NCBI GenBank assembly: GCA_039030075.1 | Contig: JBCCEW010000006.1 | Span: 202,349-266,348, forward strand | Length of the DNA stretch: 64,000 nucleotides | Reading direction: 5' to 3' | Source of the DNA: Myxococcota bacterium | GTDB taxonomy: Bacteria; Myxococcota_A; UBA9160; SMWR01 | Shown here: one piece after another, positions 1 to 10,609 of the stretch | Numbering within the stretch: the first letter of the stretch is position 1 | How the letters are laid out: every line of letters begins with the position of its first letter | Notes under the pieces: model-generated | The model's input: the letters and a program-made list of their open reading frames with translations, nothing else | Database searches by the model: none | What the model was told of the DNA's origin: nothing | Made by a program: the position numbers and the translations under genes

Positions 1-2515
<2,515 letters not shown>

Positions 2516-2665
2516 GGCGGCTCCTCCTTCTTCGGACGCTGCGAGGCCGCAGTTGAGAGCGTCCACGGCACTTTCCGGCGCGAGTTGCCGCCGCGGCGCG
2601 ACCGGCCCGACGAGCGCCCGCGGGGCCCCGGGGCTAGCGTCCGCGGGCGTTCCCGAGGCCCCCCG

Positions 2666-3961
2666 TTGTCCCTGATCCACGGCGACCCGCCGCTCCGCAA
2701 ACTCTTCGGATCCGTCTACTACGGCTGGATCGTTGCAGTGGGAGCGTCCCTGAATTCCTTCGTGGTGGTGGGAATCGGCTTCTACGCGATGGCCGTCTTC
2801 CTCGACGCGCTGTCTGCCGAGCGCGGCTGGTCCCGCACCGAGGTCTCCTTCGCCACCACGCTGTATTTCGTGACGTCCGGGCTTGTGGGGCCCTGGGTCG
2901 GGCGGGCCGTGGATCGGTTCGGCCCGAGGGTCGCGATCGGGGTCGGTGCGGCGATCATGGCGCTCGGCCTCGTGTGGCTGGGGCGCATCGAGCGGCCGGG
3001 TCAGCTGGCTCAGATCTACCCGGTGTTGGCGATCGGGTTCGCGCTGGCGAGCGCCATTCCGTCGTCTGCCATCGTGACCCGCTGGTTCGAGCGACGCCGC
3101 GCTCAGGCGATGAGCATCGCCCAGACCGGGGTGTCGGTCGGCGGGGTCGTCCTCGTACCGCTGATCACCGCTTCGCTCCTCGAGCGGGGTCTCGCCCATA
3201 CCACGGCATTCCTGGCGGGGTTGCTTTGTCTGGTGGTGTGGCCGGTGACGGCGCTGCTCCTGCGCAACGACCCGCGCGCCGTCGGCCAGTCGCCCGACGG
3301 GCAGTCGCCGGCCGAGTCGCGACCGGCCTTCGCCGCCGGCGAACTCTGGACCCAACGCGCGGCGGCGCGCACCACCACGTTCTGGCGGCTCGTCTTCGCG
3401 TTCAGCGGCATTCTCTTTTGTCAGGTGGGCGCGGCCATGCATCAGCTCTCGGTCGTGCGCGAGCATCTTCCGGCCGAGGTCGCTTCTCTCGCGCTCTCGA
3501 CGACCGCGGCCGCCAGCATCATCGGGCGCTTGATCGTCGGGTCCTTCGCGGACCGCGTCGATCAGCGCGTGCTGACGGTGGGTCTGGTTGCCCTGCAGGC
3601 TGCGGCGATCGCAACCCTCGGGTTCGCCGAGACCGCGCCCGCCCTGTTCCTCGCATCGGCGGCCTTCGGCTTCACGATCGGCAACGTCTTCATGTTGCAG
3701 TCGCTGCTGGTGGCGCAGCTCTTCGGTGTGCGTTCCTTCGGCACCGTCCTCGGGCTCGTGCAGCTGCTGACCCAGACCGCGAGCGGGTTGGGACCGCTCG
3801 CGCTCGGGGCGATGTACGCGTGGCTCGGGTACGGGCCGGGCCTCGGCGCGCTGGCGGGCATCGCCGCCTTGGGATCGGTCGCTCTGGTGGGGGCGCGGCC
3901 CGCCGTGGCGCCAGAGCCCGATCAGGCCGGGACGTTGGCGCCGCGGAAGTCGGGGGCGTAG
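2666..3961 (+). CDS. MFS transporter
   Basis: A protein of about 431 residues with some 12 hydrophobic segments. The major facilitator superfamily loop motif GRAVDRFGPR follows TM2 and SFADRVDQR sits in the second half, so this is an inner-membrane secondary carrier resembling the oxalate/formate and monocarboxylate branch; the substrate cannot be told from sequence. The opening SVYYGWIVAVGASLN is typical of that branch. No ATG is available, so I place the start at a TTG (2666); CTG 2672 is an alternative. It diverges from the kinase gene, and its last 40 bases overlap the end of the convergent DUF4328 gene. Confidence 0.85.
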   Translation: MSLIHGDPPLRKLFGSVYYGWIVAVGASLNSFVVVGIGFYAMAVFLDALSAERGWSRTEVSFATTLYFVTSGLVGPWVGRAVDRFGPRVAIGVGAAIMALGLVWLGRIERPGQLAQIYPVLAIGFALASAIPSSAIVTRWFERRRAQAMSIAQTGVSVGGVVLVPLITASLLERGLAHTTAFLAGLLCLVVWPVTALLLRNDPRAVGQSPDGQSPAESRPAFAAGELWTQRAAARTTTFWRLVFAFSGILFCQVGAAMHQLSVVREHLPAEVASLALSTTAAASIIGRLIVGSFADRVDQRVLTVGLVALQAAAIATLGFAETAPALFLASAAFGFTIGNVFMLQSLLVAQLFGVRSFGTVLGLVQLLTQTASGLGPLALGAMYAWLGYGPGLGALAGIAALGSVALVGARPAVAPEPDQAGTLAPRKSGA

Positions 3962-4644
3962 CTCGGCTCGCTCAGGGCGGCCTTGGCTTCCTGGGCACTC
4001 TGGATCCCGTTCACCAGGAAATAGCCGAGGCTCGCCGAGACGGCGGCGCAGGCATCGGCTACCAGCGAGACGCCATAGGCGATCTGGATGCTGCGCAGGT
4101 CGCTGGCGAACTGCAGCGTCAGCCCCGAGAGCGCTTCGAGCAGGAGCCAGGCCAGGAGTGCACACCACCAGGCGAGGACGAGTCGGAAAGACGGGACCGA
4201 CTGCCAGTCCAGCGGCGCGCGTGCGTCGGGGTCGCTCGCCCGCCAGATCTCGTTCACGACCTGGTAGGGCCGCCAACAGTTGAGCCCGGGAATCAGGAAG
4301 GCGAGCACGGTCCACCCGCGACGAAAGCGCATTCCCGCAGCGCCCAGGGACCGCACGTTCGCGCGCATCCGGTAGAGCCAGGGCAGGAACGCGGCCGCCA
4401 GGAACACGGCCATCAGCGACTGGGCCCAACCGAGGATCGTCCCCGCCTTCGCGTGCGCGAGTCGCTCGGCAGGTTCCAGACTCTCTCCGCTCTGGATCGA
4501 ACTCACGACGCGGATCTCGCCCAGGTCGTAGCCGGCTGCGATCCAGGAGACGACCGCTCCCAGCACGAAGACGGCGGCGACGACCTGCGAGAGGGTGCGG
4601 GTCGGCACGTAGGGCGGGGTCAGGCTCAGGCGGTCGGAACTCAT
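3922..4644 (-). CDS. DUF4328 domain-containing membrane protein
   Basis: 240 residues with about five membrane spans. The conserved stretch FLIPGLNCWRPYQ, followed by NEIWRASDP, marks the DUF4328 family of bacterial integral membrane proteins, whose function is unknown. The ATG at 4644 overlaps the TGA of the upstream RNA methyltransferase gene (ATGA), so the two are probably translated together. The 3' end overlaps the convergent MFS gene by 40 bases. No catalytic motif is visible. Confidence 0.8.
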   Translation of the reverse strand: MSSDRLSLTPPYVPTRTLSQVVAAVFVLGAVVSWIAAGYDLGEIRVVSSIQSGESLEPAERLAHAKAGTILGWAQSLMAVFLAAAFLPWLYRMRANVRSLGAAGMRFRRGWTVLAFLIPGLNCWRPYQVVNEIWRASDPDARAPLDWQSVPSFRLVLAWWCALLAWLLLEALSGLTLQFASDLRSIQIAYGVSLVADACAAVSASLGYFLVNGIQSAQEAKAALSEPSYAPDFRGANVPA

Positions 4645-5360
4645 ACGGATGCGTTCCCCAGTTGACGCAAGCGTTCGGCGGCGAGCATCGCGACGGCCGC
4701 TTGCAGGTTGTAGGAGGTCACGAAACCGGACATCGGGATGCGGACGACGTCGTCGCAGCGACGCAGGAGCGTGGGGGGAACGCCTTCGGACTCGCCGCCC
4801 ACGACGCAGAGCACGGATTCGGCGAGCGCACACTCCCAGGGAGCGAGCGCGCCGCTGTCCTCGACGCCCACGATGCGTTTTCCCGCGCGGCGCGCAGCGC
4901 CCAGGACCTCTCCTGCCGACTCCCAGGCGAAGGGAAGGAAGCGGTCCGCGCGCATCGAGGCGCGTCGCGTCTCGCGACGCTGCTCGTGGTCGAAACCGTT
5001 GTCGACGTAGACGCCGTCTGCGCCGCTCACTTCCGCGGTGCGGACGGCGGTGCCGATGTTCCCGGCGTAGGCGGTGCCCACCAGCAGCCAGACCGCTCCG
5101 CCGCGCGCCATCACCGCGTCGAGAGGCGCGTCGACATCGGGGCCGACCAGAGCCGCGATCTCCGCGTCGCCCAGGAGCCGCCGTTGCCGGTTGCCCGCGA
5201 CGCGGTCCACCGGAACGCCGCTGGCTTCCGCGCGCGAGACGAGCTCGGCGAGGGCCGGCTCCGCGTCTTCGGCCACGACCAGGCGGCGCACCAAGCGCTG
5301 TTCGTCGAGCGCGCGTCCGACCTCGGCCGCGCCGCTCACCCGCGTGCGCGCGTCACTCAT
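4641..5360 (-). CDS. TrmH/SpoU-family RNA 2'-O-methyltransferase
   Basis: 239 residues with the three SpoU (SPOUT knot) motifs: GNIGTAVRTAEVSGADGV, GGESEGVPPTLLRRCD and a C-terminal YNLQAAVAMLAAE. The family uses S-adenosylmethionine to methylate a ribose 2'-OH in rRNA or tRNA. Between the first two motifs is the expected RRETRRASMRAD segment, equivalent to the usual basic substrate loop. An N-terminal substrate-binding domain (about 1-90) suggests an RlmB-like or TrmH-like layout, but the target nucleotide cannot be assigned. The third motif is Tyr-Asn-Leu-Gln rather than the common Ser-Leu-Asn-Val. The ATG at 5360 is preferred because upstream codons look non-coding. It is coupled to the DUF4328 gene by an ATGA overlap. 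Confidence 0.85.
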   Translation of the reverse strand: MSDARTRVSGAAEVGRALDEQRLVRRLVVAEDAEPALAELVSRAEASGVPVDRVAGNRQRRLLGDAEIAALVGPDVDAPLDAVMARGGAVWLLVGTAYAGNIGTAVRTAEVSGADGVYVDNGFDHEQRRETRRASMRADRFLPFAWESAGEVLGAARRAGKRIVGVEDSGALAPWECALAESVLCVVGGESEGVPPTLLRRCDDVVRIPMSGFVTSYNLQAAVAMLAAERLRQLGNASV

Positions 5361-5486
5361 CGCGGGGGCTCTGCGCGGACACGCCCGTGCCGCACTTCCT
5401 GCCGCGGAGACCCACACCAACTGGATGTCACCCCAGCCCCTGCACCCACCCTCGCGCTCGTATCGCGCGAAGCGTCGGGACGCCGT

Positions 5487-5530
5487 GATCGGGGGGAGGT
5501 TGGAAGAAGAGGGGGCCGATCGGGGGGAGG
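5487..5530. repeat. short direct repeat in intergenic gap
   Basis: The 13-base word GATCGGGGGGAGG occurs at 5487-5499 and again at 5518-5530, in the 206-base gap between the TrmH-family gene and the Trm9-like gene. Nothing else was recognised in the gap. The repeat could be a regulator site or chance in GC-rich DNA. Confidence 0.4.
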
Positions 5531-5566
5531 CTCGGTGGAGCCCGGGCTGCGGAGTCTACAGCTCCC

Positions 5567-6325
5567 TCACGAACCGCGAAAGACGAAGTAGTCGTTGCCC
5601 GCGCCGCGCTTGCCATCGGCCTGATAGCGCTCGACGAGCAAGACGCCTCGCTCGGCCAGCCCGGCCGAGAGCCGTTCGAGCTCGGCCTCCTCGAACGCGT
5701 GGAAGTAGCGCACGGCGTCCGGGGCCTGGTCCCAGGGGAGCAGGTGGTCGCCCGCCTCGAGGTCGTCGACGTCCAGGGGCCCGAAACGCGCGGTGTCCCA
5801 GGCCGACCACCGGCGGATCCGGGACACGAGTCGCGGGTCGGCCAGCGCGCGCCAGGTGGTGAAGACCAACAGGCCACCCGGCAGGAGCCGCTCGGCGCAA
5901 GCCTCGAGGAGACGTTGGCGTTCGCGTTCCCCCGGCATGCCGTGAAGGACACCGAAGGCGACCACGCTGGCATAGGGGCCGCGGGGGAGTGCGTCGGGCC
6001 CGGCGAAGTCGATCTGATCCCAGCGGCAGTCGCCGAGCTCGCGCGCCCGTGCCCGAGCGAGGAGCCCGGCGCTGGCATCCACACCGTGGAGGGTCCAGGC
6101 GGCGAGCGCCGGTGCTGTGCGCAGGAAGGCGGCGAAGCGTCCGTGGCCGCAGCCCAGATCCAGGAGCCGGGGTGCGTCGGTGTCGCGCCCCAGGTCTTCG
6201 AGTCGGGGCAAGAGGGCGTCCCAACCGCGCCAGGGCCGTTCCCGCTTGCCGGCGAAGGCCTCGGCGTGGTCCCGGTAGAAGCGCCGGTTCACCTCCAGAA
6301 GGGTCGCGCGGGTGGCCGGCTTCAC
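5567..6325 (-). CDS. class I SAM methyltransferase, Trm9/ALKBH8-like
   Basis: 252 residues from a GTG start. SAM-binding motif I is LLDLGCGHGRF (54-64), followed by an acidic post-I residue in HGVDAS. The N-terminus NRRFYRDHAEAFAGKRERPW matches the Trm9/ALKBH8 opening, where a tyrosine, a basic residue and Pro-Trp recur; LHGMPGERERQRLL and PGGLLVFTTW sit where Trm9 has its HHLS...RR and PGG segments. Known Trm9 enzymes methylate the carboxymethyl group on wobble uridine made by Elp3. The gene lies only 27 bases from a divergent elp3, so I infer the same job. The ATG at 6394 would overlap elp3, so GTG 6325 is preferred. A generic small-molecule methyltransferase remains possible. Confidence 0.72.
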   Translation of the reverse strand: MKPATRATLLEVNRRFYRDHAEAFAGKRERPWRGWDALLPRLEDLGRDTDAPRLLDLGCGHGRFAAFLRTAPALAAWTLHGVDASAGLLARARARELGDCRWDQIDFAGPDALPRGPYASVVAFGVLHGMPGERERQRLLEACAERLLPGGLLVFTTWRALADPRLVSRIRRWSAWDTARFGPLDVDDLEAGDHLLPWDQAPDAVRYFHAFEEAELERLSAGLAERGVLLVERYQADGKRGAGNDYFVFRGS

Positions 6326-6352
6326 GCGGTCTCGCGATACCCTGACGCCGCC

Positions 6353-8146
6353 GTGCAGCGCAGCCCCCGTGCCGCCTTCGATCCCGCCCCCCATCGTGAC
6401 ACACTGTGTCGGTTGATCGATGCGCTGGCGACGACCGAGCCGCTCGACGCCAAGACCCTCGATCGGCTCGTGAAGCGCCATCCAAAGGACGGGCGGGGGC
6501 TCTTCTCGAAGACCGAGATCATCGCCGGGTTCCGCGCGTTCGGAGCCCGCGCCGACATCAGCGAAGCCGACTTCGTCTCGCGGCTGCGCATGCGGCCCGT
6601 CCGCACGCTCTCGGGTGTCACGCCGGTCACCGTCCTGACGAAACCGTTCCCGTGTCCGGGGACCTGCATCTTCTGTCCGAACGACGTCCGCATGCCCAAG
6701 AGCTACCTCGCCGACGAACCGGGGGCCCAGCGCGCAGAGGACAACCGCTTCGATCCCTATCTCCAGACCTGGAACCGCCTCGACGCGTACCGAAGCATGG
6801 GACACCCCACCGACAAGGTCGAGTTGATCGTGCTCGGCGGTACCTGGTCCCACTATCCCGAGCGCTATCAGCGCTGGTTCGTCACGCGTTGCTTCGAGGC
6901 GATGAACGACTTCGGCGCGGGGCGCGATCGGCGCGATGCCGCGGGCAGCGTGGATGCCGATTTTCGCCGCGTGCCCGCCATCGAGGGGGCGTCGGTCGAG
7001 GTCGGAGCGTACAACCGAGCGATCGGCGCGCATCTCGAGTCACAGCACGGGGCTCTGCTCGATGCGACGGAGTCGGCAAGCGGGGAATCGCTGACCGCGG
7101 CGCAGCGCGAGAACGAGCACGCGGGCACGCGCTGCGTCGGTCTGGTGCTCGAGACGCGTCCCGATCGCATCGATCCGGACGAGGTGCAGCGGCTGCGTGC
7201 ACTCGGGGCCACCAAGGTCCAGCTCGGCGTCCAGAGCCTCGACGACGACATCCTGCTCGCGAACCAGCGAGGGCACGACACCGCTGCGACCCGCCGTGCC
7301 TTCGCTTGTCTGCGACGCGCCGGCTTCAAGATCCACGCGCACTGGATGCCGAACCTGCTCGGGGCCGACGCCGCATCGGACGCGCGCGATTTCCGCCGAC
7401 TCTTCGACGATCCCGCGTTCCGTCCCGACGAGCTGAAGCTCTACCCGTGCATGCTCATCGAGAGCGCCGAGCTTGCGCGTCATCACGCGCGCGGCGAGTG
7501 GTGGGCCTACGACGACGAGACACTGGTCGATCTGCTGGGAGAGTGCATCGCTGCGACGCCGCGCTGGTGTCGTCTCACCCGGGTGATTCGGGACTTCTCC
7601 TCTCATGACGTGGTTGCCGGCACCCACACAGCGAACCTTCGCGAGGTCGCGGAGCGCCGGCTTCACGCCGCCGGGACGGCGATTCACGAGATCCGACGTC
7701 GCGAGCTGCGCGGCGAGGCGCCCGCCGCAGGCGGGCTGCGGCTGCACGAGACGCGCTTCGATACCGAGGTGGGGACCGACTGGTTCCTGGAATGGGTCGA
7801 CGCGGAGGATCGGCTGGCGGGTTTTCTGCGGCTCACACTTCCCACCCAGGTGGACCTCGCAGAGCTCGAGGGCGCCGCACTGATTCGCGAGGTGCACGTC
7901 TACGGCGCGTCGCTGCCGCTGGGCCGACGGGACGCGCGCGCTCCACAGCACTCCGGGCTGGGGGCGCGGCTCATCGATCGAGCGGCGAGGATCGCGAGCG
8001 GCGCCGGCTTCGAGCGGCTCGCGGTGATCTCGGCCATCGGGACCCGCGCCTACTACCGCCGCCTGGGATTTCGGGACGGAGCGCTCTACCAGTTTCGGGG
8101 CGACATCGGCCGTTCCGGCAATGGCGAGAGCGTCAGGCCCGTCTGA
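6353..8146 (+). CDS. elp3: Elp3-type radical SAM/GNAT tRNA U34 modification enzyme
   Basis: 597 residues. The radical SAM cluster motif is CPGTCIFC (Cys101, 105, 108), followed by MPKSYL, EPGAQRAEDNRFDPYLQ and LGGTWSHYP, all hallmarks of bacterial Elp3-like proteins. A GNAT acetyltransferase domain closes the protein, with the acetyl-CoA loop QHSGLGARL near 530 and AYYRRLGF after it. Elp3 uses acetyl-CoA and a SAM radical to make 5-carboxymethyluridine at tRNA position 34; eukaryotes need five further Elongator subunits, while bacteria and archaea can manage with Elp3 alone. Cysteine spacing is CX3CX2C rather than the CX4CX2C of archaeal Elp3. The GTG start at 6353 is the only start compatible with the divergent Trm9-like gene. 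No Mnm pathway genes are in the window. Confidence 0.9.
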   Translation: MQRSPRAAFDPAPHRDTLCRLIDALATTEPLDAKTLDRLVKRHPKDGRGLFSKTEIIAGFRAFGARADISEADFVSRLRMRPVRTLSGVTPVTVLTKPFPCPGTCIFCPNDVRMPKSYLADEPGAQRAEDNRFDPYLQTWNRLDAYRSMGHPTDKVELIVLGGTWSHYPERYQRWFVTRCFEAMNDFGAGRDRRDAAGSVDADFRRVPAIEGASVEVGAYNRAIGAHLESQHGALLDATESASGESLTAAQRENEHAGTRCVGLVLETRPDRIDPDEVQRLRALGATKVQLGVQSLDDDILLANQRGHDTAATRRAFACLRRAGFKIHAHWMPNLLGADAASDARDFRRLFDDPAFRPDELKLYPCMLIESAELARHHARGEWWAYDDETLVDLLGECIAATPRWCRLTRVIRDFSSHDVVAGTHTANLREVAERRLHAAGTAIHEIRRRELRGEAPAAGGLRLHETRFDTEVGTDWFLEWVDAEDRLAGFLRLTLPTQVDLAELEGAALIREVHVYGASLPLGRRDARAPQHSGLGARLIDRAARIASGAGFERLAVISAIGTRAYYRRLGFRDGALYQFRGDIGRSGNGESVRPV

Positions 8147-8207
8147 CGAGGTCCGGCGGGGGCCGGGGATCGACTATGATCGCGCTCCCTTCCACCCCCG
8201 AGGACCC

Positions 8208-9098
8208 ATGGCGAGCCCCGAGTACGAGCAGCTCCGCAAGGCCCTGAAGCCGGGCCTGGCAATCCCCGAAGATCCGCCGGACCTGGTGCGCGAGAAGATG
8301 CATCGGATCCATCCGACCCAATACCCCGACGACGTGCGGGTCGACGAGGTCGCGATCGGCGGGGTGCCGTCCGCTTGGGTGTCGACACCCGAGAGTGACG
8401 AGAGTCGTGTGATCCTGATGGTGCATGGTGGCGCCTTCGTGTCGACATACGTCGAGCACTACATCCCCTATCTCGCGACGCTCACCCGCCACTTCCAGGC
8501 GCGCGGCGTCGTGTTCGGTTACCGGCTTGCGCCGGAGCACCGCTATCCCGCCGCGCTCGACGACACGCACGCGGTCTATCGGGCCTTGCTCGCCGAGGGC
8601 ATCGCGCCCGACCGGATCGTGGTGGCCGGCGACTCGTGTGGCGGCGGCATCGGCATCGCGCTGCTCTTGCGACTGCGCGACGCCGGCGAGCCGCTTCCGG
8701 CCGCCTTCGTCGGGCTGACGGGCTGGTACGACCTCGAGGCCAGTGGCGACGCGGCCGCCAACCCCCGCGGAGTGGACCCCTACGTGCACCCCGACTGGAT
8801 CCGCGCGCGTGGCCGCGACTATGCGGGGCCCGACGGAAACGTGCGCGATCCGCTCCTGTCGCCGATCCATGCCGACCTCGCCGGCCTGCCCCCGCTCTTC
8901 CTGTCATGCGGAGAGATCGACATCACGCGTGACGACTCGACGCGTCTGGCAGCATGCGCGGGTCGCGATGGAGTGGCCGTGACCCTCGAGGTGAATCCCG
9001 AGATGATCCACGGCTTCCACGGCCTGGCGGTGCTGATTCCCGAAGGCCGCGCATCGCTCGATCGTGCCGGCGCCTTCGTCCGGGCAGAGATTCCGTGA
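8208..9098 (+). CDS. alpha/beta hydrolase, hormone-sensitive-lipase (family IV) esterase
   Basis: 296 residues. The oxyanion-hole motif HGGAF (about 73-77) and nucleophile elbow GDSCGG (Ser143) define the family. The other triad members are Asp238 (in SCGEID) and His268 (in MIHGFHGL), giving a complete Ser-Asp-His triad. The likely activity is hydrolysis of short-chain carboxylic esters in the cytoplasm; the substrate is unknown. A TATGAT hexamer at 8175-8180 may be the -10 element. The next gene, a thiolase-like protein, starts in a GTGA overlap with this stop, so the two probably act in one route, perhaps ester or acyl degradation. Confidence 0.88.
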   Translation: MASPEYEQLRKALKPGLAIPEDPPDLVREKMHRIHPTQYPDDVRVDEVAIGGVPSAWVSTPESDESRVILMVHGGAFVSTYVEHYIPYLATLTRHFQARGVVFGYRLAPEHRYPAALDDTHAVYRALLAEGIAPDRIVVAGDSCGGGIGIALLLRLRDAGEPLPAAFVGLTGWYDLEASGDAAANPRGVDPYVHPDWIRARGRDYAGPDGNVRDPLLSPIHADLAGLPPLFLSCGEIDITRDDSTRLAACAGRDGVAVTLEVNPEMIHGFHGLAVLIPEGRASLDRAGAFVRAEIP

Positions 9099-10567
9099 GC
9101 GACGCGGCCCCGACGCCGATCCTCGTCGGAGTCGGACAGATCCTGCAGCGAGAAGACGACTGGCGCGACGCCGAAGAGCCGCTCGCGCTGATGATCCAGG
9201 CCGCGCGTGCGGCGGCCGACGACGCGGGCTGTCCCGCGCTCCTCCAGCGCGCGTCGAGCGTGCGAGTGATCCGCGGCGCGTGGTCCTACGAAGATCCGGG
9301 ACGCGCGGTCGCGCAGGAGCTCGGCTGCCCCGGAGCCGAGACCGCGATCTCTGCCTTCGGGGGCAACTTCGGCCAGACCGTCGTCTCGAAGAGCTGCCTG
9401 GCGCTCCAGCGCGGCGAGCACGAGGTGATCGTCGTGACCGGGGCCGAGTGCGGACGCTCCCGCGCCATGGCGAAACGCGCCGGTGAGCGCCCGAGCCGGC
9501 GCAAGGCGCCCGGTACGCCGGACCTCGTATTCGGAAGCGAACTTCCGCTCGGTCACCCGGCGGAAGAGGCGCGGGGTGTGCTGGCGCCCGTGCAGGTGTA
9601 CCCGATCTTCGAGATCGCCTTGCGTCACGCCCGCGGCGAGAGCGTCGATGCCCATCGCGAGCGCATCTCGAAGCTCTGGGCGAGTTTCAGCGAAGTGGCG
9701 GCCGGGAACCCGACGGCCTGGATCCGCGATCGCAAGACGGCGCACGAGATCGCCACCCCGGGGCCCGACAATCCCGCCGTCAGCTTTCCCTATCCGCGCT
9801 TGATGAACGCGAACCCGCGGGTCGACATGGCCGCCTCGGTGATCCTGACCACCGAGGCCGTGGCGATCCGCCTCGAGATCCCCCGTGAGAAGTGGGTGTA
9901 CCCGATCGCTGCCACCGACGGTCGCGACCACGAGTTCGTCTCCGAGCGCCAGTCGCTGGCCGAGTCGCCGGCCATTCGCCGTTGCGGCGAGCGCCTGTTC
10001 GCGTTGGCCGACGTGGCGCCCAGCGAGATCGATCACTGCGACCTCTACAGCTGCTTCCCGGTCGCGGTCCAGGTATCGGCCGCCGAGCTCGGCCTCGACC
10101 CGACGCGCCGACTGACCGTGACAGGGGGCCTGACCTTCGGAGGTGGGCCGCTCAACAACTACACGTTGCACGGGATCGCGCGCATGGCCGAGGTGTTGCG
10201 CGCCGATGCCGGGGCGCTCGGGCTCTGCACCGGCAACGGCGGCTACCTGACGAAGCATGCCCTCTGTCTCTACAGCACCGAGAAGCCGCAGAGCCCGTTC
10301 CGCCACGCGGATCTCCAGGAAGAGCTGGATCGGGTTCCGAAGCGAGAGGTCTGCGTCGACGCAGAGGGTAGGGTCGACGTCGAGGCGTACACCGTGATGT
10401 ACGAGCGGGGTGCGCCCAAGACGGCCCATGTCGCGTGTCTGCTTCCCGACGGCCGCCGCACCTGGGGCAACGTGACCGACGCGGACGCACTCGGAGCGCT
10501 CGTGAGCGAAGAGGGTTGTGGTCGCACGGGTCGGCTCGACGGCGCGGGCGTCCTGACCCTGGGCTGA
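9095..10567 (+). CDS. thiolase-superfamily protein lacking the N-terminal nucleophile Cys
   Basis: 490 residues of thiolase fold, resembling the acetyl-CoA acetyltransferase-like proteins of lipid metabolism in actinobacteria and proteobacteria. The C-terminal half keeps GGLTFGGGPLNN followed by His, and LCTGNGGY in place of the second catalytic Cys loop. In the N-terminal half, where true thiolases have a Cys in an N-x-x-C-G-S-G context, this protein reads SAFGGNFGQ, with no Cys. It may therefore bind acyl-CoA or act in another Claisen/retro-Claisen step rather than do classic thiolysis. The start GTG overlaps the TGA of the esterase gene. A C-terminal OB-fold-like tail (about 395-490) is common in this subfamily. 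Confidence 0.78.
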   Translation: MSDAAPTPILVGVGQILQREDDWRDAEEPLALMIQAARAAADDAGCPALLQRASSVRVIRGAWSYEDPGRAVAQELGCPGAETAISAFGGNFGQTVVSKSCLALQRGEHEVIVVTGAECGRSRAMAKRAGERPSRRKAPGTPDLVFGSELPLGHPAEEARGVLAPVQVYPIFEIALRHARGESVDAHRERISKLWASFSEVAAGNPTAWIRDRKTAHEIATPGPDNPAVSFPYPRLMNANPRVDMAASVILTTEAVAIRLEIPREKWVYPIAATDGRDHEFVSERQSLAESPAIRRCGERLFALADVAPSEIDHCDLYSCFPVAVQVSAAELGLDPTRRLTVTGGLTFGGGPLNNYTLHGIARMAEVLRADAGALGLCTGNGGYLTKHALCLYSTEKPQSPFRHADLQEELDRVPKREVCVDAEGRVDVEAYTVMYERGAPKTAHVACLLPDGRRTWGNVTDADALGALVSEEGCGRTGRLDGAGVLTLG

Positions 10568-10609
10568 AGGCTCCGTCCACCGTCCGCGGCGACCGGCTAG
10601 CCTCCGCGC

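Noticed and set aside
5567..7033. 488-residue version of the Trm9-like methyltransferase
   Set aside because: The extension is antisense to elp3; the conserved N-terminus begins near 6325.
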